Positions 22,423 through 30,779 of a DNA stretch of 40,269 bases are shown in pieces (positions within the stretch are counted from its first letter, which is position 1; each line of letters begins with the position of its first letter). Position numbers and translations under genes: made by a program. The stretch spans positions 1 through 40,269 of the forward strand of contig NZ_FNAL01000022.1 of NCBI RefSeq assembly GCF_900101915.1, read 5' to 3'. The notes under the pieces are model-generated. The model was not told where the DNA came from, searched no databases, and saw only the letters and a program-made list of their open reading frames with translations. The stretch is from Psychrobacter pacificensis (lineage in GTDB: Bacteria; Pseudomonadota; Gammaproteobacteria; Pseudomonadales; Moraxellaceae).

Positions 22423-22448
22423 GACCTCAAGATTACTTGGGGTTTTTT
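22423..22448 (+). terminator. Rho-independent terminator
   Basis: ACCTCAAG-ATTA-CTTGGGGT followed by seven T ends the rep 2/brnA-like transcript just before the kfrA operator. Confidence 0.75.
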
Positions 22449-22455
22449 TACATTC

Positions 22456-22510
22456 TATATTGTAGTATGTTGTATATTGTAGTATATTATATACAACATA
22501 CTACAATATA
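22456..22510. promoter_or_regulatory. kfrA operator: 21-bp inverted repeat with a third half-site
   Basis: Bases 22456-22476 (starting TATATTGTAGTATGTTG) and 22490-22510 are exact reverse complements. The spacer carries a further direct copy, so TATATTGTAGTAT occurs at 22456-22468 and 22473-22485 and inverted at 22498-22510. KfrA proteins repress themselves through such palindromes, and the ATG is 20 bases downstream. Confidence 0.75.
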
Positions 22511-22530
22511 CTATTAAGGGATACAAAATC

Positions 22531-23499
22531 ATGGCACTCACGATACAAGATATTCATGCAGCAGCAGACCAATTACAAGAGCAAGGGGTTAAGCCGACAC
22601 TGGCAGAGGTGCGTAAGGCGCTAGGCGGTGGCTCATTCACTACCATTAGTGATGCGATGCAGAGTTGGAAGCGAGAACAGCAGGAAGAGCAAGAGCTGCA
22701 ACAAGTGGATTTACCTAGCGGTATCACTGAACGCTTGCACACGCTTGGCGCTGATATGTGGCAGACAGCTATTGATATGGCGAACGATAGGCTGTCTAAG
22801 GAGCGTGAAGCTCTAGAGGTGGTTAAGGTTAAGGCACAAGCAGAGACGGACGAAGCGCAAGAAGCAGTTAAAACCTTAGAGGGTGAACAAGCAGATCTAC
22901 TACAGCAGCTGGACGAAGTGGCCACTACTGCGGAGACAGCAACTAAAGCGGCTCAGCAAGCCACAGCTGACCATGATGCTACCAAACAGACGCTATCAGA
23001 TACTAAGCATCAATTAGAGCTTGAACGAACTAAAGCAGAAACAGCACAATCACAGCTTGTAGAGACACGTAGCGCATTAGATAAGCAATCTGTAGAGCTT
23101 ACTAGTAGTCTTGGTGAGGTAGCCACGCTTAAAGCTACAGCTGATAGCGATAAAGCAGAGATTGCACGTTTAAAGGCGGAGCTTAAAGCCACTAAGTCAG
23201 AGCTAAAGACGGTCACAGCTGAACGCAATGAGATACAAACTGCTACCGCAGAGATCAAAGGAGAGCTAAAGGCGGTAACCTTTGAACGTGATAAGCTATC
23301 AGGACTTTATGAGCAGCTGACTCAAATACAGGCTAAACTTGAAGCTGAACATAGTATATTGAATAAGCAATATGGCGAGCTATCGAGCCGTCACCTATCA
23401 GAACAAGAACAAGTGACTGTGTTACAAAATAAACTCAAGAAAGCTCAAGATAATCTAATACTTATTCAAAACAAAGATAACGCCTTGGATGTTGATTAA
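22531..23499 (+). CDS. kfrA: KfrA-like DNA-binding coiled-coil protein
   Basis: 322 residues. The N-terminal 60 (MALTIQDIHAAADQLQEQGV then KPTLAEVRKALGGGSFTTIS) form the KfrA helix-turn-helix; residues 75-320 are an almost unbroken alanine/glutamine/lysine-rich coiled coil. KfrA of RK2 is an autorepressor that supports plasmid stability and nucleoid-like filament formation. Here it stands alone, after the second replicon. The repetitive coil sequence makes homology outside the N-terminus meaningless. Confidence 0.9.
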   Translation: MALTIQDIHAAADQLQEQGVKPTLAEVRKALGGGSFTTISDAMQSWKREQQEEQELQQVDLPSGITERLHTLGADMWQTAIDMANDRLSKEREALEVVKVKAQAETDEAQEAVKTLEGEQADLLQQLDEVATTAETATKAAQQATADHDATKQTLSDTKHQLELERTKAETAQSQLVETRSALDKQSVELTSSLGEVATLKATADSDKAEIARLKAELKATKSELKTVTAERNEIQTATAEIKGELKAVTFERDKLSGLYEQLTQIQAKLEAEHSILNKQYGELSSRHLSEQEQVTVLQNKLKKAQDNLILIQNKDNALDVD

Positions 23500-24608
23500 A
23501 TAAAAGTATTCAAGGTTCCAAGATAAAGAATAGTTATGAGCTAGGAAGAGACTTTACCTAAAGCGTAGATCTCGTTCTATTCACACTAAGCTTATGAATC
23601 AACTATGACAATATCGACTCACTGAATAAATGACTGTTGTATAAGAACTATTCTAAATTTTTCTCTGAAGTCTAATAGTATATAGCCTAGTGGGCTATAT
23701 ACTATTTAAATTAGCCTAAGTAAGTTCCGATGCTGATTTTGGAGCCTTGAGCAGATTTCAAGGAACACTCACCCTAAAGCATCTATGAGTATTTTCTAGC
23801 ATACTCACAAACACTTTAGTGCATTCCTTGGATTTGATGTGATTAGTCATGCCGACTTCATCGCCCATCGCGTCATCAAGACCGTATCACTGTATCAAGC
23901 TACGGTTGTTAAGATTACGGCTGATAGCACCGCCTAGACACGCTCTTAACCGCTACTGTGCTGTCATACGCTAGCAAGGGCAATACACCCAATATACCGC
24001 TACGATATGCACAAATAACCACTCATTGCGTTGCTCAATATGTCTAGAACCCCCTGTCGAGAGCTTTACCCTTCTGTCAAACGCAGTCGTCGCCTTAGCC
24101 TGCCACCCATTTGACGGGTAACGGTTATAAAGAGAGCAGCACGAGGATGTAACGAGCGAACAAGCGGTTTTTAAAATGTATAGTGAATAAAGTTGATATG
24201 AAAGCAAATTTTGGATAAAATGCACCTACACGGGCATTTAATGCTGTTCAAATAACGCAGTTCAGGTGCTTATTTGTTCGTTACAGTGTGCGTCAACACG
24301 CTGTAACCGTTAGCTATATTTAAAACTAAATGCCTCTGGGAGTCAACTCCCAGAGGCATTTTTTTGTTTGTCATGTAGATTGGGTTTTTATTATCTACTT
24401 TTTCATTAGATTGCTTAGGCTTTTTTTGTCGTCATTTAGCGTAGGTATTTCAACCATTTTGAAGTTAGCACTTAGTACATCCTCACAAGACGTTAAGTTT
24501 CTGACAATACTGGGATAGTTTACTATGAAGACCGGCTTAGTCGTCAGATGCAAGGTTTTACACGCGCTGTTAAGAAGCGGTAAATCATCTTTCTGAGAGA
24601 ATACGATA
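23500..24608. other. About 1.1 kb without a recognisable gene
   Basis: Frames are closed or short in all directions and match nothing I know. Visible structures are an 11-bp hairpin AGTATATAGCC / GGCTATATACT (23677-23703), TGAGTAT / ATACTCA near 23788, GTTACAGTGTG / CACGCTGTAAC (about 24280-24307) and a strong terminator at 24328. A minus-strand stretch around 23790-23880 reads DDAMGDEVGMTNHIKSKECT, with stops on both sides, and may be a decayed gene. Confidence 0.5.
24328..24366 (+). terminator. Strong Rho-independent terminator without an upstream ORF
   Basis: AAATGCCTCTGGGA and its exact inverse make a 14-bp stem with a 6-base loop, followed by seven T. No protein gene ends here, so it may close a small RNA that includes the hairpin at 24280, or be a leftover. 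Confidence 0.8.
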
Positions 24609-24915
24609 ATGAAAAGACAAACCTACACTCCTGAGATTAAAGAACGCGCCGTTCGTATGCTGATTGAAGCATTAAACGATTACACCTTTATGTGGTCATG
24701 TCATAAAAAGCACACTAATGAAACTATACTAACCAACATTCAAGACTAAGCTACACATACTAAAGAGCTTGAACATGAGAACAAGAAGCTTACGTAAGCC
24801 AGTTAGATTACAGTAAAATCCGCTTTTTTCGCCCAAGGAGAGATAGGACACACAATCAAGTTGTGGCTCAGTTTATTGATAAAAATAAGTGGGTCTACGG
24901 TATTAGAGCAATATT
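24609..24915 (+). pseudogene. IS3-family transposase remnant
   Basis: ATG 24609 opens MKRQTYTPEIKERAVRMLIE, the start of IS3-family OrfA, ending at TAA 24747-24749. The OrfA leucine-zipper piece KELEHENKKL follows near 24760 before another stop, then an OrfB-like piece VVAQFIDKNKWVYGIRAI around 24855-24915 (compare FIxxHRxxYGVxPI). The element is shortened and frameshifted; no terminal repeats could be assigned. Confidence 0.72.
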
Positions 24916-24994
24916 GACTGTGCAATATAGAAAATATGCAATAAACTTATTTTCTACCTTTAATAAAATGCAGCAACCTAAACAAGGGTAAATT

Positions 24995-25921
24995 ATGAGT
25001 AATTCAGATAACCACAGTCATCAAGCTCCAGACCCTAAAAATATGAATAAAGCTTTTTATATTGGGATTGGTCTAAATTCTGCATTTACGCTCATCGAGT
25101 TTATAGTGGGCTATTCAACTAATTCATTAGCTTTAATCGCAGACGCTAGCCACAACTTAAGTGATGTTGCCAGTTTAATAATCTCGTTAATTGGAATGAA
25201 ATTAGCACAGAAAGCATCTACTACGCTTTATACCTATGGCTACAAAAAAGCTTCTATAATGGCGTCTCTTATTAACGCCATATTGTTAGTTACAATCGTT
25301 ATAGGTATTGCGTATGAGGCCTTGGGTCGATTTGATACGATACCGGAAGTTGCAGGAAAAGTTATTATTATTACAGCTCTAATAGGTGTATTTATAAATA
25401 CTGTTTCTGCTTTTGCATTCTACAAAGGTCAAAAAGACGATATTAATATCAAAGGTGCTTTCTTGCATCTAATGGTAGATGCATTGGTCTCTTTAGGTGT
25501 CGTTATCTCGGGCATTATTATTTACTATACAAGTTGGAATATCGTTGATCCTCTAGTTAGCTTGATTATTTCAGTCGTTATACTGTTATCGACTTGGGGT
25601 CTACTAAAAGAGAGTATCAAGCTTGCTATCGACGGAGTACCTCAAAATGTTGATCTCAGTAAAATCACTGCTATCTTAGAGAGCTATAATTTTATTCAAA
25701 ACTTTCATCATTTACATATCTGGGCTTTGAGTACCACTGAGAATGCTCTTACAGTTCATATTGTACCGAAGACCGATATAACGTTTGAAGAGACTATTAC
25801 TATGAAAGAAAACATCAAGGAAGATTTGGCGCATCAGAATATACAACATGCAACTATTGAATTTGGTACTAAGGCAGATGACAATCAAAAATCGCGTGCA
25901 TTAAATGAAAGTATCAACTAA
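24995..25921 (+). CDS. CDF-family Zn/Cd exporter (CzcD/ZitB-like)
   Basis: Cation diffusion facilitator that exchanges cytosolic Zn or Cd for protons at the inner membrane. 308 residues, six predicted helices. Metal site A is the His/Asp set His53/Asp57 (in DASHNLSD) and His158/Asp162 (in HLMVDAL), the two-His two-Asp arrangement favouring zinc and cadmium. A His-poor loop and a C-terminal domain (FHHLHIWALSTTENALTVHI) complete it. ATG 24995 follows AAGGG. It is monocistronic just after the IS3 remnant, and differs in sequence from the broken czcD at 10971. Confidence 0.92.
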   Translation: MSNSDNHSHQAPDPKNMNKAFYIGIGLNSAFTLIEFIVGYSTNSLALIADASHNLSDVASLIISLIGMKLAQKASTTLYTYGYKKASIMASLINAILLVTIVIGIAYEALGRFDTIPEVAGKVIIITALIGVFINTVSAFAFYKGQKDDINIKGAFLHLMVDALVSLGVVISGIIIYYTSWNIVDPLVSLIISVVILLSTWGLLKESIKLAIDGVPQNVDLSKITAILESYNFIQNFHHLHIWALSTTENALTVHIVPKTDITFEETITMKENIKEDLAHQNIQHATIEFGTKADDNQKSRALNESIN

Positions 25922-26107
25922 AAGATGATAGACCGTATATAGCTATCTCTTTTTAAGTATGAGGCGCGTGCCTTATGTCAACATAATTTTTTCAATCAGT
26001 TCTTATGTGATCAATAGTTTAAAACTTTTATATTTACGTGCGTTAGGACGTTACCTAGAAAAAATAAAAAACTTACGCTGATTAAATTATTATGATTAAG
26101 TTTACTA

Positions 26108-27676
26108 TTACCCTCGTCTTCTAAGTGTGGTTAGACCTTTGCCAAAATAGCTTATTAGTAATAACAGGGTTATTATTATCAAGATAGGATAATTTCCCAT
26201 AAGCATAAAGGGCGTGTTACCAACCCGTGCCTGTATCTCACCACGTAGTACAGTACGCTCAAACTGCGGTGCGCGTTTTACAATACGACCTTTATGGTTA
26301 ATGATAGCGGTAACACCAGTATTGGTCGCTCGAATAAACCAGCGCCCGTTCTCAAGCGCGCGCATTTGTACCATTTGCAAATGTTGCAATGGTCCTGCTG
26401 AAGTGCCAAACCAGGCATCGTTAGAGACGGTCAACAAAAAGTCAGTATCGATGGCATTTTTACGCGTGGTATCTGGATAAGCTACCTCATAACAGATAGC
26501 CGTCCCTATATTGTGTTCACGCACCTTTAGCGGTGACTGCTGATCACTACCACGACTATAGCTCTTAATATCCTGACTACCGGCCAAACTTGGGAAAATA
26601 TCGAGCACGCCTTCAAATGGAATATACTCTCCAAAAGGCACTAGACGCTGCTTCTTGTATAGGCCTTCCGCTTCTACACCTCGAGCAATCACGCTATTGT
26701 AAAATGGGGGATACTTATCCGTACTGGCATTGAATGCCGCTTTATCCTTATAAGGGATACCAGTTATCCATGTCGTATTGGTCGCATTGGCCATTTCTAT
26801 CATTTCACTAATAAAGCCCGCAGCCTCATCCTGAAACATCGGAATAGATGATTCAGGCCACACCACCACATCACGTCCCCACTCAGTGCGCGTTAACTTC
26901 GCATAAATCTTTAGCGTTTCTACTTGATATTGCGTCAGCCACTTTATATCTTGTGAAATATTACCTTGAATCAATGACACTGACAGATCAGGTGTGCCCT
27001 TAGGTTTTGTCCATTGCGGATTGACCAGCCATAATGATGTGCTAATGGCTAATAACAGTACAGAAACGACGGCATAACTACTGCGTCGAAGCAGTAGCTC
27101 TACTAAACTTGCAGCCAATAGTATGGCAACAAAAGAGACGGCAAAAACACCAGCAACGGGTGCTAAGGACGATAACCAATACTCTTCAGTAAATGCATAA
27201 CCAACAAATAGCCACGGAAAGCCTGTGAATAACCAAGTTTTTAACCATTCTTGTAGCACCCAAAGAGCAGCAAATGAAAAGGGTTGTTTGCCTACCATAC
27301 GGTTAAAGACTAGTGCTAACAATCCATGAAATAGTCCCATACCGAGACCCATCAATGCAATCATAATCAATGCGAGCCACGTTGGTGTATCGCTATAATC
27401 ATGGATAGCAGTATAGAGCCAAAAGCCGCCGACGCACCATAGCCCCATACCGTAAGCTTCACCGATAATAAAAGCGCGACGACCACTCATACTTGTCACC
27501 AACAGCGCATATAAAATCGCTGGTGATACTATTGCTAGCGGCCAAAACCCATAAGGCGCTAGCGAAAATAAAAAAATAGCTCCTGCAAGCCATGCTGCTA
27601 CTAGCGTAAGCGATAGCGGTAATTGATTTAAGTGAGTACTCAAACGCTTTTGTAGATTAATAGTAGACAGGCGCAT
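26108..27676 (-). CDS. lnt: Apolipoprotein N-acyltransferase
   Basis: Last enzyme of lipoprotein maturation, adding a third acyl chain to the N-terminal cysteine at the periplasmic face. 522 residues: several membrane segments in residues 25-215, then a nitrilase domain with Glu275 (VWPESSIP), Lys341/342 (YKKQRLVPFGEY) and nucleophile Cys395 (TAICYEVAYP). In E. coli the gene is also known as cutE for copper sensitivity of a mutant. It appears intact. Lnt is normally a single chromosomal gene, so a plasmid copy beside a lipoprotein and metal genes is notable. The Shine-Dalgarno is weak. Confidence 0.95.
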   Translation of the reverse strand: MRLSTINLQKRLSTHLNQLPLSLTLVAAWLAGAIFLFSLAPYGFWPLAIVSPAILYALLVTSMSGRRAFIIGEAYGMGLWCVGGFWLYTAIHDYSDTPTWLALIMIALMGLGMGLFHGLLALVFNRMVGKQPFSFAALWVLQEWLKTWLFTGFPWLFVGYAFTEEYWLSSLAPVAGVFAVSFVAILLAASLVELLLRRSSYAVVSVLLLAISTSLWLVNPQWTKPKGTPDLSVSLIQGNISQDIKWLTQYQVETLKIYAKLTRTEWGRDVVVWPESSIPMFQDEAAGFISEMIEMANATNTTWITGIPYKDKAAFNASTDKYPPFYNSVIARGVEAEGLYKKQRLVPFGEYIPFEGVLDIFPSLAGSQDIKSYSRGSDQQSPLKVREHNIGTAICYEVAYPDTTRKNAIDTDFLLTVSNDAWFGTSAGPLQHLQMVQMRALENGRWFIRATNTGVTAIINHKGRIVKRAPQFERTVLRGEIQARVGNTPFMLMGNYPILIIITLLLLISYFGKGLTTLRRRG

Positions 27677-27915
27677 CGCAAATTATCCAAAATTATGAGT
27701 TTTGAATTTTTAGTCAAAATCCAAAACTCGGATAGACCTGTTAATACTACAGGCAGCATTTCAAAATGAAAACTGCTTATGATACCAGTCCGCACTGCTC
27801 AATGGATAAATTTACGTACTCCGTTTGATGGGTTATTATGCTACATTACCAAACGATATGAAGTGTTACTTGACCTTCTATAGCTCACAATATCTACAGT
27901 ACATGAGAGAGCACT

Positions 27916-28560
27916 ATGACCCCCTTAAAAATAAAATCCAGTCTTATATTCAATCGTTATCTGTCTAAGGGGTTGCGTAGTACGTTAGTATTACTTGCCG
28001 CCTCATCACTATTTGCTTGTAGCCAACCGAGTAGTGGCGTATCTGATGCAAGCACAACATCGGCATCAACTGAAGATGTTTTGGCTGTTCCAAAGACAGC
28101 TGAACCAAACGTTATAAATACTCCTATGATGACATCAGTAAATAAACCAGACCTACTAAAAAACGTCTCAGCCACTGTCTATAAAGATGCCAATTGCGGC
28201 TGCTGTAAAGAATGGATAAGTCATGCAGAAGATAATGGTCTAAGTGCAACCGCGCAAGATGTTGCGGACTTAGCCGTATTTAAAGAGCGCTACAGCGTTC
28301 CAAATGAAATGCGTTCTTGCCATACTGTAGTCACTACTGATGGTTACGTCTTTGAAGGTCATGTACCCGCTAAATATATGGCGCAGTTTTTAGAAAATCC
28401 GCCAGTACAAGCTATGGGTCTTGCCGTACCTGGCATGCCTGTTGGTAGCCCAGGTATGGAGTATCAAAATAAATTCATGCCCTATCAGGTTATGCAGCTC
28501 AATAAAGACGGGACGACCCAAGTTTATGCTGATATTGAATCGGTAGAGCAGCAATTATAG
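27916..28560 (+). CDS. DUF411 lipoprotein, probable metal-binding
   Basis: 214 residues with a lipoprotein signal: hydrophobic stretch STLVLLAASS and lipobox LFAC, giving Cys35 as the lipidated residue. The DUF411 domain follows a Ser/Thr linker: YKDANCGCCKEWISHAEDNG with Cys94, Cys96, Cys97, then RSCHTVVTTDGYVFEGHVPA with Cys135/His136. DUF411 proteins often sit with copper and silver resistance genes; the clustered thiols suggest a periplasmic metal site. It is divergent from lnt, whose product would mature it. Confidence 0.88.
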   Translation: MTPLKIKSSLIFNRYLSKGLRSTLVLLAASSLFACSQPSSGVSDASTTSASTEDVLAVPKTAEPNVINTPMMTSVNKPDLLKNVSATVYKDANCGCCKEWISHAEDNGLSATAQDVADLAVFKERYSVPNEMRSCHTVVTTDGYVFEGHVPAKYMAQFLENPPVQAMGLAVPGMPVGSPGMEYQNKFMPYQVMQLNKDGTTQVYADIESVEQQL

Positions 28561-29356
28561 TGTGTTAGCAGTTAAGAATACTTTGATTATAGTGTTAGCG
28601 TTAAAAGTAAATGAGGCAGGTATAAGACTGTTCTATTGCTTATAAAATGATTCTTCATCAAAAAAATCATTAGCTATTGCGACTTTAAAAGCAAAAATAA
28701 CTTTGAATTTGTAACTTTTGATGACAATGTAAGCGGATTTATCGGTTATTAACCCTTAAAATAGATAAATAATTAAGGGTTAATACAAGAATATACAGGA
28801 TGTATCGAAACAATTACGTAATATTACATAAGCCAGTAGGGAATTAACATCTATATTAATATTATAAATTATTATATTATCTTAATAATTAGTTAGACCC
28901 TATATAGGGTAATTACTTCATCCAATAGAAAAACGTCTGAGGGTTAAATCTAAATTATAGATTTAACCCTCAGACGTTTTTTTGCTTATAAAACAGTAGA
29001 AATTGTGGTCAATCTAGTCAGCTATATTCTGTACATGTTACACAAACTTACATTGTAAAATGTGGGATATTAGCAATTTTTTCGACATCAAAAAAGTATT
29101 TTTGGGGTTTTTAAGGGTGATGACAGGCTAAACAACCTATGCTAAAGTCGGCTTTGTGTTTTGGTCAGCAGCTTGATTTGTAACAGCTTCGTAAGACTTC
29201 AATGAGCTGTGATCGCCAATAATCATTTTTTATATGAATAATATGCAGCAGAAGTATCAGTCACTATGACATATATATACTTGAGTTATTGAGATTTAAT
29301 TGACTGCGCTGTTGTTGATAACAGACGATTTTGAATTAACCGTAGGTATTAGATTT
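28561..29356. other. Long non-coding stretch with hairpins
   Basis: About 800 bases without a recognised gene. It contains an inverted repeat TTAACCCTTAA-N12-TTAAGGGTTAA-like (about 28748-28782), a small one at GACCCTATATAGGGT, and the long terminator at 28929-28981. The last 370 bases hold the presumed leader of the CHAP gene, including many poly-T and TTGGGG tracts. Confidence 0.5.
28929..28985. terminator. Long Rho-independent terminator, 23-bp stem
   Basis: Bases 28929-28951 (core ACGTCTGAGGGTTAAATCT) pair perfectly with 28959-28981 around a 7-base loop, with T-runs on the plus strand and A-runs before it, so it may work in both directions. Confidence 0.8.
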
Positions 29357-30079
29357 ATGAAACAGGCTTTATTGATTTTGTCAGTACTGGGTATGGGCAT
29401 AGCACAAACGAGTGGTGCTGCTATCACAATCTCTCAAACAAATAATACCATCACCAATACTTCTGTGGCATCAAACTACGGTTCATCAAAAAACATCTAT
29501 AGCACCAAAAGTGGTGCTTATGTTTCTAATAATGATGAAATTAGTCAAGCAATTAGCAACCTAAGTGCGCAGGCCAAGCAAAAAGAGAATCAGCTTTCAT
29601 CATTAAACAGCCGCTTATACGCTGAAAAACAACAGCAGCAAGTCAATAAGGTTCCTGACAGCAATTCAGCCCCCGCTATCGCTGCTGCTCGCGCCTCAAA
29701 AGTGGCTTTATCTAGCAGCTCTGGATACTGTGCCCGTTACGTACGTAAAGCACTACAATCAGCTGGTTATGAGTTCACTCCAAATCCTTCAGCCTATCAG
29801 TACGCTACTCGTGGCACACTTGAGAAAGCAGGTTTCAGCAAAATCAGTAATGATATGCCAACCCAAGTAGGTGATGTTATTGTCTATGATCGCTCATCAA
29901 AGCGTCCACATGGCCATATTCAAATTTTCGATGGTACAAATTGGATTTCTGACTTCCGTCAGAACAGTATCAGCCCATACAGTGGTGTCTATGCTTATAC
30001 GACATGGCGCGATTCAAAATACGTGGATGACGCATCCGCATCAGATCGTAATATCTACCTTGCTATGAATGATAAATAA
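29357..30079 (+). CDS. Secreted CHAP-domain protein, likely peptidoglycan amidase/endopeptidase
   Basis: From ATG 29357 a signal peptide (MKQALLILSVLGMGIAQTSG, cleavage after Ala) is followed by a Ser/Asn-rich coiled region and a C-terminal CHAP domain: Cys125 in SGYCARYVRKAL, His187 in PHGHIQIF, and Asp199 in ISDFRQ as plausible catalytic triad. CHAP enzymes cut cross-links or the amide bond in peptidoglycan. An in-frame start at 29300 would precede the signal peptide and is rejected. The gene is alone with its own terminator. Roles in wall remodelling or competition are guesses. Confidence 0.85.
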   Translation: MKQALLILSVLGMGIAQTSGAAITISQTNNTITNTSVASNYGSSKNIYSTKSGAYVSNNDEISQAISNLSAQAKQKENQLSSLNSRLYAEKQQQQVNKVPDSNSAPAIAAARASKVALSSSSGYCARYVRKALQSAGYEFTPNPSAYQYATRGTLEKAGFSKISNDMPTQVGDVIVYDRSSKRPHGHIQIFDGTNWISDFRQNSISPYSGVYAYTTWRDSKYVDDASASDRNIYLAMNDK

Positions 30080-30118
30080 GACTTTCTAAGTCAGCACAAC
30101 ATAGTTGTTATTTCCTCC

Positions 30119-30157
30119 AACCCAGTAGTGATCTTAATATCATTGCTGGGTTTTTTT
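30119..30157 (+). terminator. Rho-independent terminator after the CHAP gene
   Basis: CCCAGTAGTGAT pairs with ATCATTGCTGGG (one mismatch) around a six-base loop, followed by seven T. Confidence 0.85.
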
Positions 30158-30226
30158 GTGCTTAACATCAGGGCGTATTTAACCTTTCATGATTTGATCC
30201 GTCAGAAATGAACACTACTGATATCA

Positions 30227-30637
30227 TTACTCATTACAAGAATTATCGGCAAGCGCGTTTAAAATGCCACATGATGACGCTGGTGCACTACTTGCACATT
30301 TCTGGCGCAAAACGGTCAAGTGATGCTTTAAGTGCATCAGTTCTTCCATTCGTATTTCCACAGCATGAATGTGCTCATCTAGCAAGTTATTCACATCGCC
30401 GCAGTCCTTGTCAGGCGACTCCCAGTATTCAAGTAAGATTCGCACATCATCTAAAGCCATATCGAGCGTACGGCAATGTAGGATAAATTGTAGACGCTCA
30501 ATGTGCTCTTCATTATATAAACGATAATTCCCTTCGCTACGAAAAGGCTCGGGTAATAAGTGCTCCTTTTCGTAATAGCGAATGGTTTCTACTGTGGCAC
30601 CTGTGCGTTTAGCGAGCTCACCAATTTTGATTGTCAT
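30227..30637 (-). CDS. cadR: CadR/PbrR-type MerR regulator
   Basis: 136-residue metal-sensing activator/repressor. Helix-turn-helix MTIKIGELAKRTGATVETIR with YYEKEHLLPEP, the MerR signature. Cys79, Cys114 and Cys123 fall at the positions that bind Cd/Pb in the CadR/PbrR subgroup, with a fourth cysteine in the tail (SCNE). It is divergent from cadA and reads the promoter in between. It could also act on the czc promoter at 4680, which has the same geometry. Confidence 0.94.
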   Translation of the reverse strand: MTIKIGELAKRTGATVETIRYYEKEHLLPEPFRSEGNYRLYNEEHIERLQFILHCRTLDMALDDVRILLEYWESPDKDCGDVNNLLDEHIHAVEIRMEELMHLKHHLTVLRQKCASSAPASSCGILNALADNSCNE

Positions 30638-30723
30638 AACAACCTCTATGATTTAAATAATTAAAGTGGCTGTAAAGACTAGCGCTAGAGAAATTAAAAT
30701 TACGAAACTGTAGATAAATAACC

Positions 30724-30754
30724 TTGACTCTAAAGCCACTAGAGGGTTCATAAT
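30724..30754 (+). promoter_or_regulatory. cadA promoter with CadR operator
   Basis: TTGACT (30724-30729) and CATAAT (30749-30754) are 19 bp apart. The spacer has the dyad CTCTAAAGCCACTAGAG typical of PbrR/CadR sites. The cadA ATG is 25 bases downstream. Confidence 0.88.
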
Positions 30755-30779
30755 ATCATTATTCAAAGGGTAAATTATT

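Noticed and set aside
23971..24225. 84-residue minus-strand frame as a gene
   Set aside because: Low-complexity Cys/Ser/Leu composition, no ribosome site, no recognised family.
25970..25996. XerC/XerD (pdif) site around TTATGTCAACATAA
   Set aside because: The half-sites and 6-bp spacer of pdif could not be matched; it is only a short palindrome.
30208..30486. 92-residue plus-strand frame opposite cadR
   Set aside because: Antisense to a well-supported regulator with conserved cysteines.
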